Positions 24,376 through 33,115 of a stretch of 64,000 nucleotides of DNA are shown here, piece after piece. The DNA comes from a virus. The stretch is taken from positions 56,030 to 120,029 of the IMG/VR virus record IMGVR_UViG_3300023184_000046; one strand, written 5' to 3'. How positions within the stretch are numbered: the stretch's first letter is position 1; every line of letters starts with the position of its first letter. Position numbers and translations under genes: made by a program. The notes beneath the pieces were generated by a model, which had not been told where the DNA came from, made no database searches, and saw nothing but the letters and a program-made list of their open reading frames with translations.

Positions 24376-26217
24376 TTATTTAGTAACTAACTTTTTGATG
24401 GCCCTGCAAAGTAGTGGCAGGGATGACATCGTATCAGCAAGCGTAACCCAGTTACCTTGGCCGTAAAGCTTGTCGCCTATTCGATGATCGAAAGCATTAG
24501 CAATCCCGATTCCGAATACTCCAACTCCCGATTTTCTAGCTTCAACTACACATTTGTTTGTGTGATTTACTCCTAGACTTCCATCGTAACAGTTAGCACT
24601 TGGTTGACCATCTGAAATAACAAACAGATGATGAATCGAGTTAGCATTTGCTGGATTGGTTTCTATCATTTTTTGAGATATAAACCTCACGGCAAATCCA
24701 TCTGCATTGTTTGCAATTCCATCTGCAACTGCCAAGTTTTTAGTGTTGTCGAAACCTTTCCCAAAATATGGGAACATTTGGACAACATTGGCAACTCCAC
24801 CAGAATCAGCGGTATGACCATAAACAACTAAGTCTATGCCCCTAATGCCTTTTATGGCTTCGACAAGCTGCAAGCAAACTGTTCTTGCATCTGTAATGTT
24901 TCGGCCCATCATACTGCCTGACTGGTCAAGCAATAATCCAATGGTGTACTGTTTTCCTTTAGGCACTTCCTTTGTCTCAAATAGGCGAATCTTTTCACCC
25001 ATTTGAAATTTATGAAGTCCATTAACATCGAGATCGCCAAGCGTTTTACCAAAGTCTGGCCTTGCAAGCTTTACCGATTTAAACGCAAAGCTATTTTTAA
25101 TAGCTTCGATTGCTCTGCGATTTTTTATTAGAAAATCTCGGTAAGCATCTTTGGTTTTTGGCTTCATCCTAGCGTTTGTAACTTGATACTTGACCTTGGC
25201 TGGATCACCTTCCTTGGCTTCTGGTTCTTCGAGTTTTACTTCTTCTGGTTTTTCATCACCAGAGGAAAGCTTGTTTAACTCTGCAAGAACTGGTGAATGT
25301 TCTTCTGGTACTGGCGAATCTAAGAGTCTTTCAGCAGGTGTTTTAAATGGCGAACCATGGCCCTTGCACTTTTTATCTTTTCCTTCACCTTCACCATCGC
25401 CACCTTCAGCTTCTCCTTCACCATCTTCACCTTCACCACCTTCACCACCTTCACCATCGCCATCTTCACCTTCACCATCTTCTGGTGGTGCTGGTGGTGC
25501 TGGTGGTGCTGGTGGTTTTTCTTCTTCTTCCAATTCGATTATTTTGTCCTTAATCGTCTTGTAGATTCGTTCTGCGACTTCCAGTCTTTCATATCCCTCT
25601 GGACTATGATTGACTTTGAAATCCTCGGAAACATGGTCAAGAATCTCTTTAAATTCTTCCCAATGTTCTTGGATACCAGTATCACCAAAGTCTACTTCTG
25701 ATTGTGGCAATGTCCACTTTTCCATGATTGCGTTTACTTTTTCTGTCATGCTAGTTTTCTGGTTCACTTGTTTTTCGCATGAAATAGATTCTTGAAAAGC
25801 TTCAACTTCTGGTGTGAAACCAGTCCACTTTTCTTTGACTTTATCAAAGCTATTTTTGGTCAAGATTCCGTTGAAAATACTAATGCCTGTTTTACTTACC
25901 ATGTCACCAGTTTGACTGGTAAATCCTGTTACTGACATTTTCTCTTTGCTGGTCTTGCTTCTTAGCATTTCTTGCTTCGCAAGTATTCTACCCTTTTCTT
26001 CAAGCATGGCCTGTTCTACTTGTTCGACCTTTTTGCCATCAGCACTAATAAATTTACCAGCATCAATCACGATACTGTTTGAAGCACTTGCACCAGTAGC
26101 TTGTGTGAACCGAACTTCAATATTCTTTTCTGATCCATCTGAACTGTTCTGGATTAAATTGGCGGTGTTTGCCAATTCCCTAAGAATATCCATGCCAACA
26201 TCTTTGTTATTACTCAT
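24376..26217 (-). CDS. VWA-domain protein, CobT-like (module A)
   Basis: 613 aa from ATG 26217 (AAGGATG upstream; the TTG two codons earlier is less likely). Residues about 240-285 are a Pro-Ala then Gly-Glu-Asp low-complexity linker. The C-terminal third (from about 425) is a von Willebrand A domain with MIDAS motif DQSGSM (about 431-436), a Thr-containing region and FVISDGQPSANCYDG. MoxR-type AAA+ ATPases pair with such VWA proteins to remodel or metallate client complexes. The AAA+ partner is directly upstream. The paralogue at 29483 is about 600 aa and collinear. Confidence 0.85.
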   Translation of the reverse strand: MSNNKDVGMDILRELANTANLIQNSSDGSEKNIEVRFTQATGASASNSIVIDAGKFISADGKKVEQVEQAMLEEKGRILAKQEMLRSKTSKEKMSVTGFTSQTGDMVSKTGISIFNGILTKNSFDKVKEKWTGFTPEVEAFQESISCEKQVNQKTSMTEKVNAIMEKWTLPQSEVDFGDTGIQEHWEEFKEILDHVSEDFKVNHSPEGYERLEVAERIYKTIKDKIIELEEEEKPPAPPAPPAPPEDGEGEDGDGEGGEGGEGEDGEGEAEGGDGEGEGKDKKCKGHGSPFKTPAERLLDSPVPEEHSPVLAELNKLSSGDEKPEEVKLEEPEAKEGDPAKVKYQVTNARMKPKTKDAYRDFLIKNRRAIEAIKNSFAFKSVKLARPDFGKTLGDLDVNGLHKFQMGEKIRLFETKEVPKGKQYTIGLLLDQSGSMMGRNITDARTVCLQLVEAIKGIRGIDLVVYGHTADSGGVANVVQMFPYFGKGFDNTKNLAVADGIANNADGFAVRFISQKMIETNPANANSIHHLFVISDGQPSANCYDGSLGVNHTNKCVVEARKSGVGVFGIGIANAFDHRIGDKLYGQGNWVTLADTMSSLPLLCRAIKKLVTK

Positions 26218-26251
26218 GTTCAATCATCCTTTAAAAAACTACAAAAACAAA

Positions 26252-26276
26252 AAGCTTGCAAAACATTTGCAAGCTT
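26252..26276 (-). terminator. Hairpin between AAA+ and VWA genes, module A
   Basis: Perfect 11-bp stem AAGCTTGCAAA / TTTGCAAGCTT, 3-nt loop, just upstream of the VWA start. Together with the hairpin at 26295 it may attenuate VWA expression. Confidence 0.55.
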
Positions 26277-26294
26277 GATTACCACAATCAAATT

Positions 26295-26326
26295 TAACCC
26301 CCCTAATTCTTTGATTAGAGGGGTTT
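26295..26326 (-). terminator. Hairpin downstream of AAA+ gene, module A
   Basis: TAACCCCCCTAATT / ATTAGAGGGGTTTA, slightly imperfect, 11 nt after the AAA+ stop codon. No CCGATA-type promoter lies between this and the VWA gene, so the VWA gene should depend on read-through. Confidence 0.6.
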
Positions 26327-26336
26327 AAAAGGTTTA

Positions 26337-27581
26337 CTAGGCTAATCCCGCACCCTTCAACAACTCCCGAATTTTAGCCCTTTCGGATTCCTTAGAACCA
26401 TCATCTGTAAAATGGTTCACGATAGAAAATTCCAAACTGCTATTCCCGATTACTGCAAGCTTGGAAGCTGCGTTTTCCAGCAATCTGGTACTTAAGCTTT
26501 TGGTGTAAACTTCGCAAGCTTTATGTTTTGCACGAACTGTTCGGGCAATCATTGCAAGCTTATCTGACCTTGCAGCATCTAGGCCATGCTTACGCTGCAA
26601 TAGCAAGCTTTCATCCTTTTCATCGAGATAATCGACTTCGATTATATCGGAGAACCGATCACTAATTGCACCATCCATTTGATCTGTTCCCGTGAATTGC
26701 GATCCTTCATTCATCGTAGCAAAGAATGTAACTCCCGCTGCAACTGTGATAAACTCGCCAGTATCATCGAGAAAAGTTTGCCCCCTTGAATCTGCCATGG
26801 GAAGAAAAGTATTCATTGCCATTGGACTAAGGCGGTTGATTTCATCCAAGATGACTACCATCCTTGGCACTCTAATAGCGTTTACAAATTGGGAATAAAT
26901 CCATCGTATTCCCTTGTCATCCGCTGTTTTGAAACCAAACAAATCTTTGGCTTCACGCAAGGTAGGGCAATCAATTATTACTGCTGGTCTTTTTGCCTTG
27001 GCAGCAAATTGTAAGGCCAGCATTGTTTTCCCGCATCCAGCAGGGCCGACCAAACGAATCTTTGCACTAGGTTTACCCGCTGCGAAATCCCTGCGAGATA
27101 ACTTTTCAATCCCATTCAAATATTCCTTCAACTTTGGGTTGAAGGTAAAGTGGGGATCAATTGTTGGTATTGGAACTGGTGCAACTACTGGTGCAACCTT
27201 GGGAACAACTGGTGCTGGTGCTGGTTTAACTGCAACTGGTGCTGATTCCAATTCAGCATCTTTTGGCACTTCATAACCATCATCTAGGCCATCATCGTAT
27301 TCACTCATACTCTCAATATCCTCCATAAAGTTTTCTTCTTCAACTGGTGCAACTGGAACAACAACTACTGGTTTAACTGGTGCTACTGGTGTTTCACCAG
27401 CTTTAACTGCTTCCTTATACTGATGTCTTACTGCTGACCACTCAGCCTTTGTGATTTCGATACAAGCATCTTGGCAAGTCTTATGACAAGCTTCAAAGCT
27501 TGCCAAACCCTTTGAGTTTACCATTACTTCCCTAAGTAATTTGTACTTTTCGCTTCTTGCTTCACGGCTGAAAAAACTCAT
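26337..27581 (-). CDS. AAA+ ATPase, MoxR/CobS-like (module A)
   Basis: 414 aa from ATG 27581 (MSFFSREARSEKYK, AGGAG upstream); the open frame further upstream runs into the promoter. The N-terminal 60 residues (REVMVNSKGLASF, HQYKEAVKAGETP) resemble a small DNA/chromatin-like fold, then a long Pro/Val/Ala linker (65-140), then the ATPase: Walker A GPAGCGKT (179-186), Walker B VVILDEIN (about 242-249), sensor ATMNEG, arginine-finger region GAISDRFSD. Works with the VWA protein downstream; client unknown. Confidence 0.88.
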   Translation of the reverse strand: MSFFSREARSEKYKLLREVMVNSKGLASFEACHKTCQDACIEITKAEWSAVRHQYKEAVKAGETPVAPVKPVVVVPVAPVEEENFMEDIESMSEYDDGLDDGYEVPKDAELESAPVAVKPAPAPVVPKVAPVVAPVPIPTIDPHFTFNPKLKEYLNGIEKLSRRDFAAGKPSAKIRLVGPAGCGKTMLALQFAAKAKRPAVIIDCPTLREAKDLFGFKTADDKGIRWIYSQFVNAIRVPRMVVILDEINRLSPMAMNTFLPMADSRGQTFLDDTGEFITVAAGVTFFATMNEGSQFTGTDQMDGAISDRFSDIIEVDYLDEKDESLLLQRKHGLDAARSDKLAMIARTVRAKHKACEVYTKSLSTRLLENAASKLAVIGNSSLEFSIVNHFTDDGSKESERAKIRELLKGAGLA

Positions 27582-27660
27582 AATCAAACTCCTAAATTTA
27601 AAAAAAACAACAAAAAACCACATGGCAACAAAACCCTGTGGTGTGATAAGCTTATTGGTA

Positions 27661-27689
27661 TATCGGTTTGAAACTCGATCCATTTTCAA
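27661..27689 (-). promoter_or_regulatory. CCGATA-type promoter (C)
   Basis: TTGAAA (27689-27684), 17 bp, CCGATA (27666-27661), with a long A-tract upstream. Drives AAA+/VWA module A; leader about 75 nt. Confidence 0.72.
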
Positions 27690-27713
27690 CTATTTTTTTT
27701 TATTTTGAAAATA

Positions 27714-27944
27714 TTAATTTTCATCATCATCTTCACAATTAAAAGGCAGTTTACCAAGGTATAACTTATACCCTGCCTTTAATAATGTTTCTTTCACTTC
27801 CTCATTAGTTCCGAATATGTGTGCCTTATTATTGTTTTTATCAAAATACACGGCTTCAACGATATCATCCGTGAAAAACATTGGCAATCCTAGTGCTTTA
27901 ACATCGAAACCCATTACATCTGGCATCAAATCAAATGTTTCCAT
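27714..27944 (-). CDS. Hypothetical acidic protein, 76 aa
   Basis: GAAAGG then ATG. METFDLMPDVMGFDVKALGL and an acidic tail (NCEDDDEN). One beta-rich segment (EAVYFDKNNNKAHIFG). No family recognised. Own promoter (D); the next promoter (C) starts 25 nt after its stop. Confidence 0.6.
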   Translation of the reverse strand: METFDLMPDVMGFDVKALGLPMFFTDDIVEAVYFDKNNNKAHIFGTNEEVKETLLKAGYKLYLGKLPFNCEDDDEN

Positions 27945-27991
27945 GACATAACCTTTCAGTTAAATAAAGGGGCAACAAATTACTATTGTTG

Positions 27992-28020
27992 TATCGGTTT
28001 AAATTTTGATCCATTTTCAA
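27992..28020 (-). promoter_or_regulatory. CCGATA-type promoter (D)
   Basis: TTGAAA (28020-28015), 17 bp, CCGATA (27997-27992), 48 nt upstream of 27944. Confidence 0.72.
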
Positions 28021-28072
28021 CTATTTTTTTTTATTTTAAAAGTATTTTAAGATTACAAAGTTTATAACCTTA

Positions 28073-28690
28073 CATTTCTTATTGTACGGATGTACTTTAG
28101 GATAAGCTTATTTCCTATTGTGCGGATGTACTTTAGGATAAGCTTATTTCCTATTGTGCGGATGTACTTGCAGGCGGATGTAATTATAAAAAAATAAGTT
28201 TACAAGTACATCCGTATAATAAGTTTATAAGTACATCCGTGCAATAAGTTTATAAGTACATCCGTGCAATAAGTTATTAAGTTGAATTGTTTTAAGTACA
28301 TCCGTGCAATAAGGAAAAGCTTATTTTGTTTTATTTCGTATTGCACGGATGTACTTAATAAAGTTTAAGGTCACAAATTGTGACCTTAAGTACATCCGTC
28401 CAATGGGAAATAAGTTTATAGTTTATAATTCTTAAGTACATCCGTGCAATGGGACACAATTCTGGGACATAAATTATTTTGTAAGTACATCTGTGCAATA
28501 GGAAATAAGTTTATAGTTTATGATTCTTAAGTACATCCGTGCAATCGGAAATCTTAAGTACATCTGTGCAATAGGAAATAAGTTTATGGTTTATGATTCT
28601 TAAGTACATCCGTGCAATGTGAAATAAGTTTATATTTATAATTCTTAAGTACATCCGTGCAATGTGAAATAAGTTTATGATAATAAGTTT
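28073..28690. repeat. Large cluster of the 17-nt motif, both orientations
   Basis: Roughly 17 copies of AAGTACATCCGTGCAAT or its complement ATTGCACGGATGTACTT, mixed in orientation. Inverted neighbours (e.g. 28225-28390) could form cruciforms. Linkers are AT-rich (AATAAGTTTATA). No ORF; part of a 1.5-kb gene-free region. Confidence 0.88.
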
Positions 28691-28780
28691 ATAAACTTGG
28701 TAAACTTTATTAATAAGTTTAATTAAATTGATTTTAATGTTTAGTAATTAAGTAATCTTTATTATTAGTTTGAATTAAAA

Positions 28781-28861
28781 GATCGCATTAGATTGCGTTT
28801 TAAAGAACTTTGTTTATTGGTTGAGTCTTTAGTCGTCTTTAGTATAGATCGTTAATTTTAA
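28781..28861. other. Conserved non-coding element, copy 2
   Basis: GATCGCATTAGATTGCGTTT then TAAAG...GGTTGAGTC...AGATCGTTAATTTTAA; counterpart of 23823-23899 in the same relative position within the duplicated module. Confidence 0.6.
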
Positions 28862-28867
28862 GCTTAT

Positions 28868-29310
28868 CCTGTTACGCCTTAACCTGCTGGGCGTTAACCT
28901 GCTGTGCCTGCTACGCCTTAACCTGCTGGGCGTTGAACCTACCTGAACCTGCTGTGCCTTAACCTGCTGGCTGGGCGTTGAACCTGCTGGGCGTTGAACC
29001 TGCTGTGCCTGCTACGCCTTAACCTGCTACGCCTTAACCTGCTGGGCGTTGAACCTGCTGGCGTTGAACCTGCTGTGCCTGCTACGCCTTAACCTGCTGG
29101 CGTTGAACCTGCTGTGCCTGCTACGCCTTAACCTGCTACGCCTTAACCTGCTGGGCGTTGAACCTGCTGTGTCTGCTACGCCTTAACCTGCTACGCCTTA
29201 ACCTGCTACGCCTTAACCTGCTGGGCGTTGAACCTGCTGGCGTTGAACCTGCCTGAACCTGCTACGCCTGAACCTGCTGGCGTTGAACCTACCTGAACCT
29301 GCTATGCCTG
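28868..29310. repeat. GC-richer minisatellite (AACCTGCT units)
   Basis: About 440 bp of 15-16-bp units alternating AACCTGCTGGGCGTTG and AACCTGCTACGCCTT with irregular order. ACGCC and GGCGT are complementary, so adjacent units can form short hairpins. No open frame worth calling. Confidence 0.9.
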
Positions 29311-29347
29311 AACACTACTAAAAAGAGACAATGATTGTATTAAATAG

Positions 29348-29427
29348 TGCTGATATGGAATTGCTGATATGTGATGCTGATATGGAAGATGCTGATATGC
29401 GGTTGATGATATGCAAGATGCTGATAT
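29348..29427. repeat. GCTGATATG / TGATGATATG array
   Basis: Seven degenerate units (TGCTGATATGGAA, GTTGATGATATGC) beyond the terminator of module B; the equivalent of 23917-24003. Confidence 0.75.
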
Positions 29428-29438
29428 GTAAACGAAAA

Positions 29439-29472
29439 AATACCCCATACCATTTTATTGGCATGGGGTATT
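29439..29472 (-). terminator. Hairpin terminator
   Basis: AATACCCCATACCA / TGGCATGGGGTATT with one A-C mismatch, 6-nt loop; ends module B. Confidence 0.85.
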
Positions 29473-29482
29473 AAGTTTAAAA

Positions 29483-31285
29483 TCAAGATGTAATTAGTTT
29501 TTTGATCTCTCGGCAAAGCAAAGGTAAAGAACTAATTGTATCCTTTAGGATTACATAATTTCCCGAACCGTAAAGAGAAGTGCCAACGGAATTGTCAAAG
29601 GCGTTTTGAATGCCAATTCCAAAAACATTAATCTTTCTTTCGGTAGACTGTTTCACGCATTTAGCCGTGTGTCTAATACCATTGTTTCCCGCATAGCAGA
29701 TTGCTGCTGGTTGACCATCTGAGATGACAAACAGGTGGTGTACGCTGTTTGCATTTGCAGGATTGGTTTCCAACATTCTCTCTGATATAAATCGGACAGC
29801 AAATCCATCTGCATTGTTTGACAATGCTTGTGCATTTGCTAGTCCAATGGTATTATCAGCACCCTTCTGATAATAAGGAATCATCTCTAGTGTGTTACCT
29901 TCGCCACGATCTGCGGAGTGTCCATAAACTACTAGGTCGATTCCTTTTATGCTTTTTATAGCTTCCACTAAAGCAAGGCAAACTGTAGAAGCATCTTTTA
30001 TCTTACTTCCACACATACTGCCTGATTGGTCTAGTAAAATTCCAATGGTATATTTCTTACCCTTGGGGATTTCCTTTTCTTCAAACAGGCGAATCTTTTC
30101 ACCCATATGAAATTTGTGTAAACCGTTGATATCAAGATCACCGACTGTCTTGCCAAAATTTGGTCTAGACAAGTGAACCGATTTAAAAGCAAACGATTGT
30201 TTTATAGCTTCAATCATTCTGCGATTGGTAATCATAAAACTACGATAAGTTTCCTTGTCTCTATTTGTTGGTTTAAACTTATGAACCCTTACTTTTATTT
30301 TTGCAGGGTCATAAGCTTCAGCGGATGAGGGAATATCTTTTGGAGTATCGTTGTTTGCCTTTAGATCCTGAAAACCTTGTGGGCTTGCAGAATTATCAGG
30401 TCGTTCAATAATTCTATCTCCAATGTTTTTAGAATCTCTTAAAGGCTTTTTACCTTCAGGATTTTCACCTTCACCTTCACCTTCACCTTCACCTTCACCT
30501 TCACCTTCACCTTCACCTTCACCTTCACCTTCACCTTCAGGTGCTTCAGGCGTTTCATCTTCACCTTCTGGCGTTTCAGGTGTTTCAGGCGTTTCATCTT
30601 CTACTTCTGTAATCCTAGAAGCGATTTCATCGTAGATTCTTTTTGAGATTTTTAACCTCTCGTTTTTTGCCGTTGGCTTTTTAAATTCTTCAGCTACATG
30701 ATCGAGAATCTTTTCAAAATCTTCAAAGTGTTCGCCAAGGCCAGTATCACCAAAATCAATGTTAGAATTTGGTAGTGTCCATTTTTCGATTATGGATTCT
30801 ACCTTTTCTTCCATTCTAGATTCTTTGGTAACTGAAATATCCTGACCAATAGAATCTTTAAAAGATTCAATCTCAGGTGCAAAGCCTGACCATTTTTCTT
30901 TAACACTATCAATTGCATTTTTAGCAGATACACCATTAAAGATTGTTTTTATCTCAGGTGTAGCTAACTCAGTAGATTCTTCTGAAAATCCACTAAGCGT
31001 CATTCGTTCATGTTGCGTAGTGGTTTTGAGTAATTCTTGTCTAGTCAAGATTCTACCCTTTTCCTCAGATAAAGCTTTATCATTAAGAACCAAGCTTCCA
31101 TCTTCTGCTGTAAACTTAGATAGATCAGCAACTAAATCTGTACGATCTGTTGTAGATTTAAATCCAACCGACAAGGTTTTCTCTTTATCACCCTCGCAAC
31201 CATTTGATAAAAGGTTTGCGGTTTTGGTCAATTCTGCCAAAATTTCTTGTCCGATTACGATGCTTTCTTTAGTCTTAGTATTCAT
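29483..31285 (-). CDS. VWA-domain protein, CobT-like (module B)
   Basis: 600 aa from ATG 31285 (MNTKTKESIVIG; GAGGAT upstream). The 63-codon extension upstream is hydrophobic but crosses the intergenic hairpin and lacks a site. Same architecture as module A: helical N-terminus, an acidic (Glu-Gly)n linker encoded by a CACCTT hexamer array near 30470-30540, then the VWA domain with DQSGSM (about residue 419) and FVISDGQPAAICYAG. Similarity to module A runs the whole length and is highest in the VWA domain; the linker differs completely. Confidence 0.85.
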   Translation of the reverse strand: MNTKTKESIVIGQEILAELTKTANLLSNGCEGDKEKTLSVGFKSTTDRTDLVADLSKFTAEDGSLVLNDKALSEEKGRILTRQELLKTTTQHERMTLSGFSEESTELATPEIKTIFNGVSAKNAIDSVKEKWSGFAPEIESFKDSIGQDISVTKESRMEEKVESIIEKWTLPNSNIDFGDTGLGEHFEDFEKILDHVAEEFKKPTAKNERLKISKRIYDEIASRITEVEDETPETPETPEGEDETPEAPEGEGEGEGEGEGEGEGEGEGEGEGENPEGKKPLRDSKNIGDRIIERPDNSASPQGFQDLKANNDTPKDIPSSAEAYDPAKIKVRVHKFKPTNRDKETYRSFMITNRRMIEAIKQSFAFKSVHLSRPNFGKTVGDLDINGLHKFHMGEKIRLFEEKEIPKGKKYTIGILLDQSGSMCGSKIKDASTVCLALVEAIKSIKGIDLVVYGHSADRGEGNTLEMIPYYQKGADNTIGLANAQALSNNADGFAVRFISERMLETNPANANSVHHLFVISDGQPAAICYAGNNGIRHTAKCVKQSTERKINVFGIGIQNAFDNSVGTSLYGSGNYVILKDTISSLPLLCREIKKLITS

Positions 31286-31315
31286 ATTATCCTCATTTGA
31301 AAAAAGTAAAAAGGT

Positions 31316-31342
31316 AAAGCCCCACCACATTGGCAGGGCTTT
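31316..31342 (-). terminator. Hairpin between AAA+ and VWA genes, module B
   Basis: AAAGCCC / GGGCTTT, 13-nt loop with internal CCACCA pairing potential, in the same relative position as the module A hairpins though its sequence differs. Confidence 0.55.
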
Positions 31343-31349
31343 GAAACAA

Positions 31350-32540
31350 CTACTCTGAAAGTCCTGAACCCTTAAGCAATTCCCGAATTTTTGATCTTTC
31401 CGAATCTTTGCTACCATCGTCAACAAAATGGCTAACAAGAGAATACTCAAGAGAACAAGCACCAATTTTAGCAAGCTTTTTAGCTGCGTTTTCCAGCAAT
31501 CTGGTGCTTATGCTTTTAGTATAAACTTCACTAGCCATAAATTTAGCCCTGACCGTTTTTGCAACCAATGCAAGCTTATCCGATCTAATTTTATCAAGAC
31601 CATGTTTTCTTTGCAGGAGCAAACTTTCATCAGGTTCTGATAAATAATTGATAGGAATCAAATCACAAAATCTATCGCATAAAGCGGAGTCCATTTGATC
31701 CGTTCCAGTAAACTGCGATCCTTCATTGCAGGTACTGAAAATCGTCACGCCTGCTGCAACCTTTATTTCCTCTTTGCTTTCGTCAAGATATGTTTCACCC
31801 CTAGAATCTAGCAAAGGCAATAAAGTATTCATGGTCATAGGGGATAATCTGTTTATTTCATCCATTACGATTACCATGCGGGGTATTCGTATTGCATTGA
31901 CGAATAAACTATTAACCCATTTAAGACCATCTTTATCTACTGTTTTATTACCGAATAAACTTAGCCCTTCTCTAAGTGTCATGCAGTCGATTATGACACA
32001 TGGGCGTTTGGTTTTAGCTGCAAACTGAATTGCCATGCTGGTTTTACCACAACCTTGATGGCCAACCAACCTGATAGCTGCACTAGGTTTGCCTGCTGCA
32101 AAGTCATCTCTCGACATTTGTTCAATGCCATTGAGATAATTTTTAAGATTGGTATCAAAGGTAAAATGAGGGTCAATCTGGTGCATAAATTTAGCTTTAA
32201 CCCACTCAGGGTATTCTGCTTTTTTAGGTGCAGGTGCAGGAACAAATTCTTCCATTTCAGGTTCATCCATAGGTTCAGGTTCTTCCATTACAGGAGCAGG
32301 AGCAGGTTCTTCCATTACAGGTATTGGTGCAGGTGCAGGTATTGGTGTTTCACCTGCTGCGATAGCATTTTTATACTGGTGTTTGATAGCACTCCAGTCT
32401 GCCTTAGATACTACAATGCCAACTGCTGCCAATGATTTATGGCAATGTTCAAAAGATGCTTCACCTTTAGTATTAACGAATATTTCCCTAAGTAAACGAT
32501 ACTTAGTAGTCCTAGCTTCTCTGCTGAAAAAATTACTCAT
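31350..32540 (-). CDS. AAA+ ATPase, MoxR/CobS-like (module B)
   Basis: 396 aa from ATG 32540 (MSNFFSREARTTKY; AAGGATT upstream). Walker A GHQGCGKT (160-167), Walker B VIVMDEIN, sensor STCNEGSQFTGTDQMDSALC and arginine-finger CDRFCDL. The N-terminal 60 residues align with module A; the linker is Pro/Ala/Glu-rich (VMEEPAPAPVMEEPEP, itself a repeat). Expected to act with the VWA protein at 29483 as a chaperone-like remodeller. Confidence 0.88.
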   Translation of the reverse strand: MSNFFSREARTTKYRLLREIFVNTKGEASFEHCHKSLAAVGIVVSKADWSAIKHQYKNAIAAGETPIPAPAPIPVMEEPAPAPVMEEPEPMDEPEMEEFVPAPAPKKAEYPEWVKAKFMHQIDPHFTFDTNLKNYLNGIEQMSRDDFAAGKPSAAIRLVGHQGCGKTSMAIQFAAKTKRPCVIIDCMTLREGLSLFGNKTVDKDGLKWVNSLFVNAIRIPRMVIVMDEINRLSPMTMNTLLPLLDSRGETYLDESKEEIKVAAGVTIFSTCNEGSQFTGTDQMDSALCDRFCDLIPINYLSEPDESLLLQRKHGLDKIRSDKLALVAKTVRAKFMASEVYTKSISTRLLENAAKKLAKIGACSLEYSLVSHFVDDGSKDSERSKIRELLKGSGLSE

Positions 32541-32571
32541 CGTTTCTAATCCTTCTAAGACATGAGACATG

Positions 32572-32682
32572 ACTATCAATTAATCTGCCGTTTCTAATCG
32601 GCATGAAAACTAACTGATATTAAAATCTATACTATCAATTAATCTGTCATTTGCAATCGGCATGAAAACTAATTGATATTAA
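32572..32682. repeat. Duplicated 52-bp leader element
   Basis: Two copies (32572-32623 and 32631-32682) of ACTATCAATTAATCTG...AATCGGCATGAAAACTAA in the leader between promoter E and the module B AAA+ gene. Copy 1 contains a GCCG/CGGC hairpin. Possible RNA regulatory element. Confidence 0.7.
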
Positions 32683-32684
32683 CC

Positions 32685-32713
32685 TATCGGTTTGAAACCT
32701 CACCCATTTTCAA
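32685..32713 (-). promoter_or_regulatory. CCGATA-type promoter (E)
   Basis: TTGAAA (32713-32708), 17 bp, CCGATA (32690-32685), long A-tract upstream. Drives module B. Confidence 0.72.
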
Positions 32714-32765
32714 CTATTTTTTTTTATTTTGAAAATATTTTAACATTACAAAGTTTATAAACTTA

Positions 32766-33030
32766 CATTTCCTATTGCACGGATGTACTTGATAATCATA
32801 AACTATAAGTTTATTTCCTATTGCACGGATGTACTTGATAATCATAAACCATAAGTTTATTTCCTATTGTGCGGATGTACTTAAAATTTCCCGTTGTCCC
32901 ATTGCCCGTTGTCCCATTGCACGGATGTACTTAATATTTAAATAAATAAATTCAGTTAAAGTTATAAGTACATCCGTGCAGTAAATTTATAAGTACATCC
33001 GTGCAATAAAATTATAAGTACATCCGTGCA
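32766..33030. repeat. 17-nt motif cluster, inverted then direct
   Basis: Four copies as ATTGCACGGATGTACTT (32774-32932) followed by three as AAGTACATCCGTGCARTAA (32967-33030), giving an overall inverted arrangement. Then AT-rich TTATAAG runs to 33080. No ORF. Confidence 0.85.
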
Positions 33031-33115
33031 ATAAGTTTATAAACTTATAAGTTTATAAGTTTATATTTTATAAACTTATAATGTTTTTTCAGGCGGAGAT
33101 TTGAACTTATAAAAA

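Noticed and set aside
4300-25375. SPFKTPA present in both the 2658 product and VWA module A
   Set aside because: Seven residues in otherwise dissimilar contexts; probably chance.
25190-25701. Ser/Pro- and Phe/Thr-rich plus-strand frames
   Set aside because: Antisense of the Gly-Glu linker of the VWA gene.
30423-30635. Ser-Pro repeat frame on the plus strand
   Set aside because: Antisense of the (Glu-Gly)n linker hexamer array in module B.
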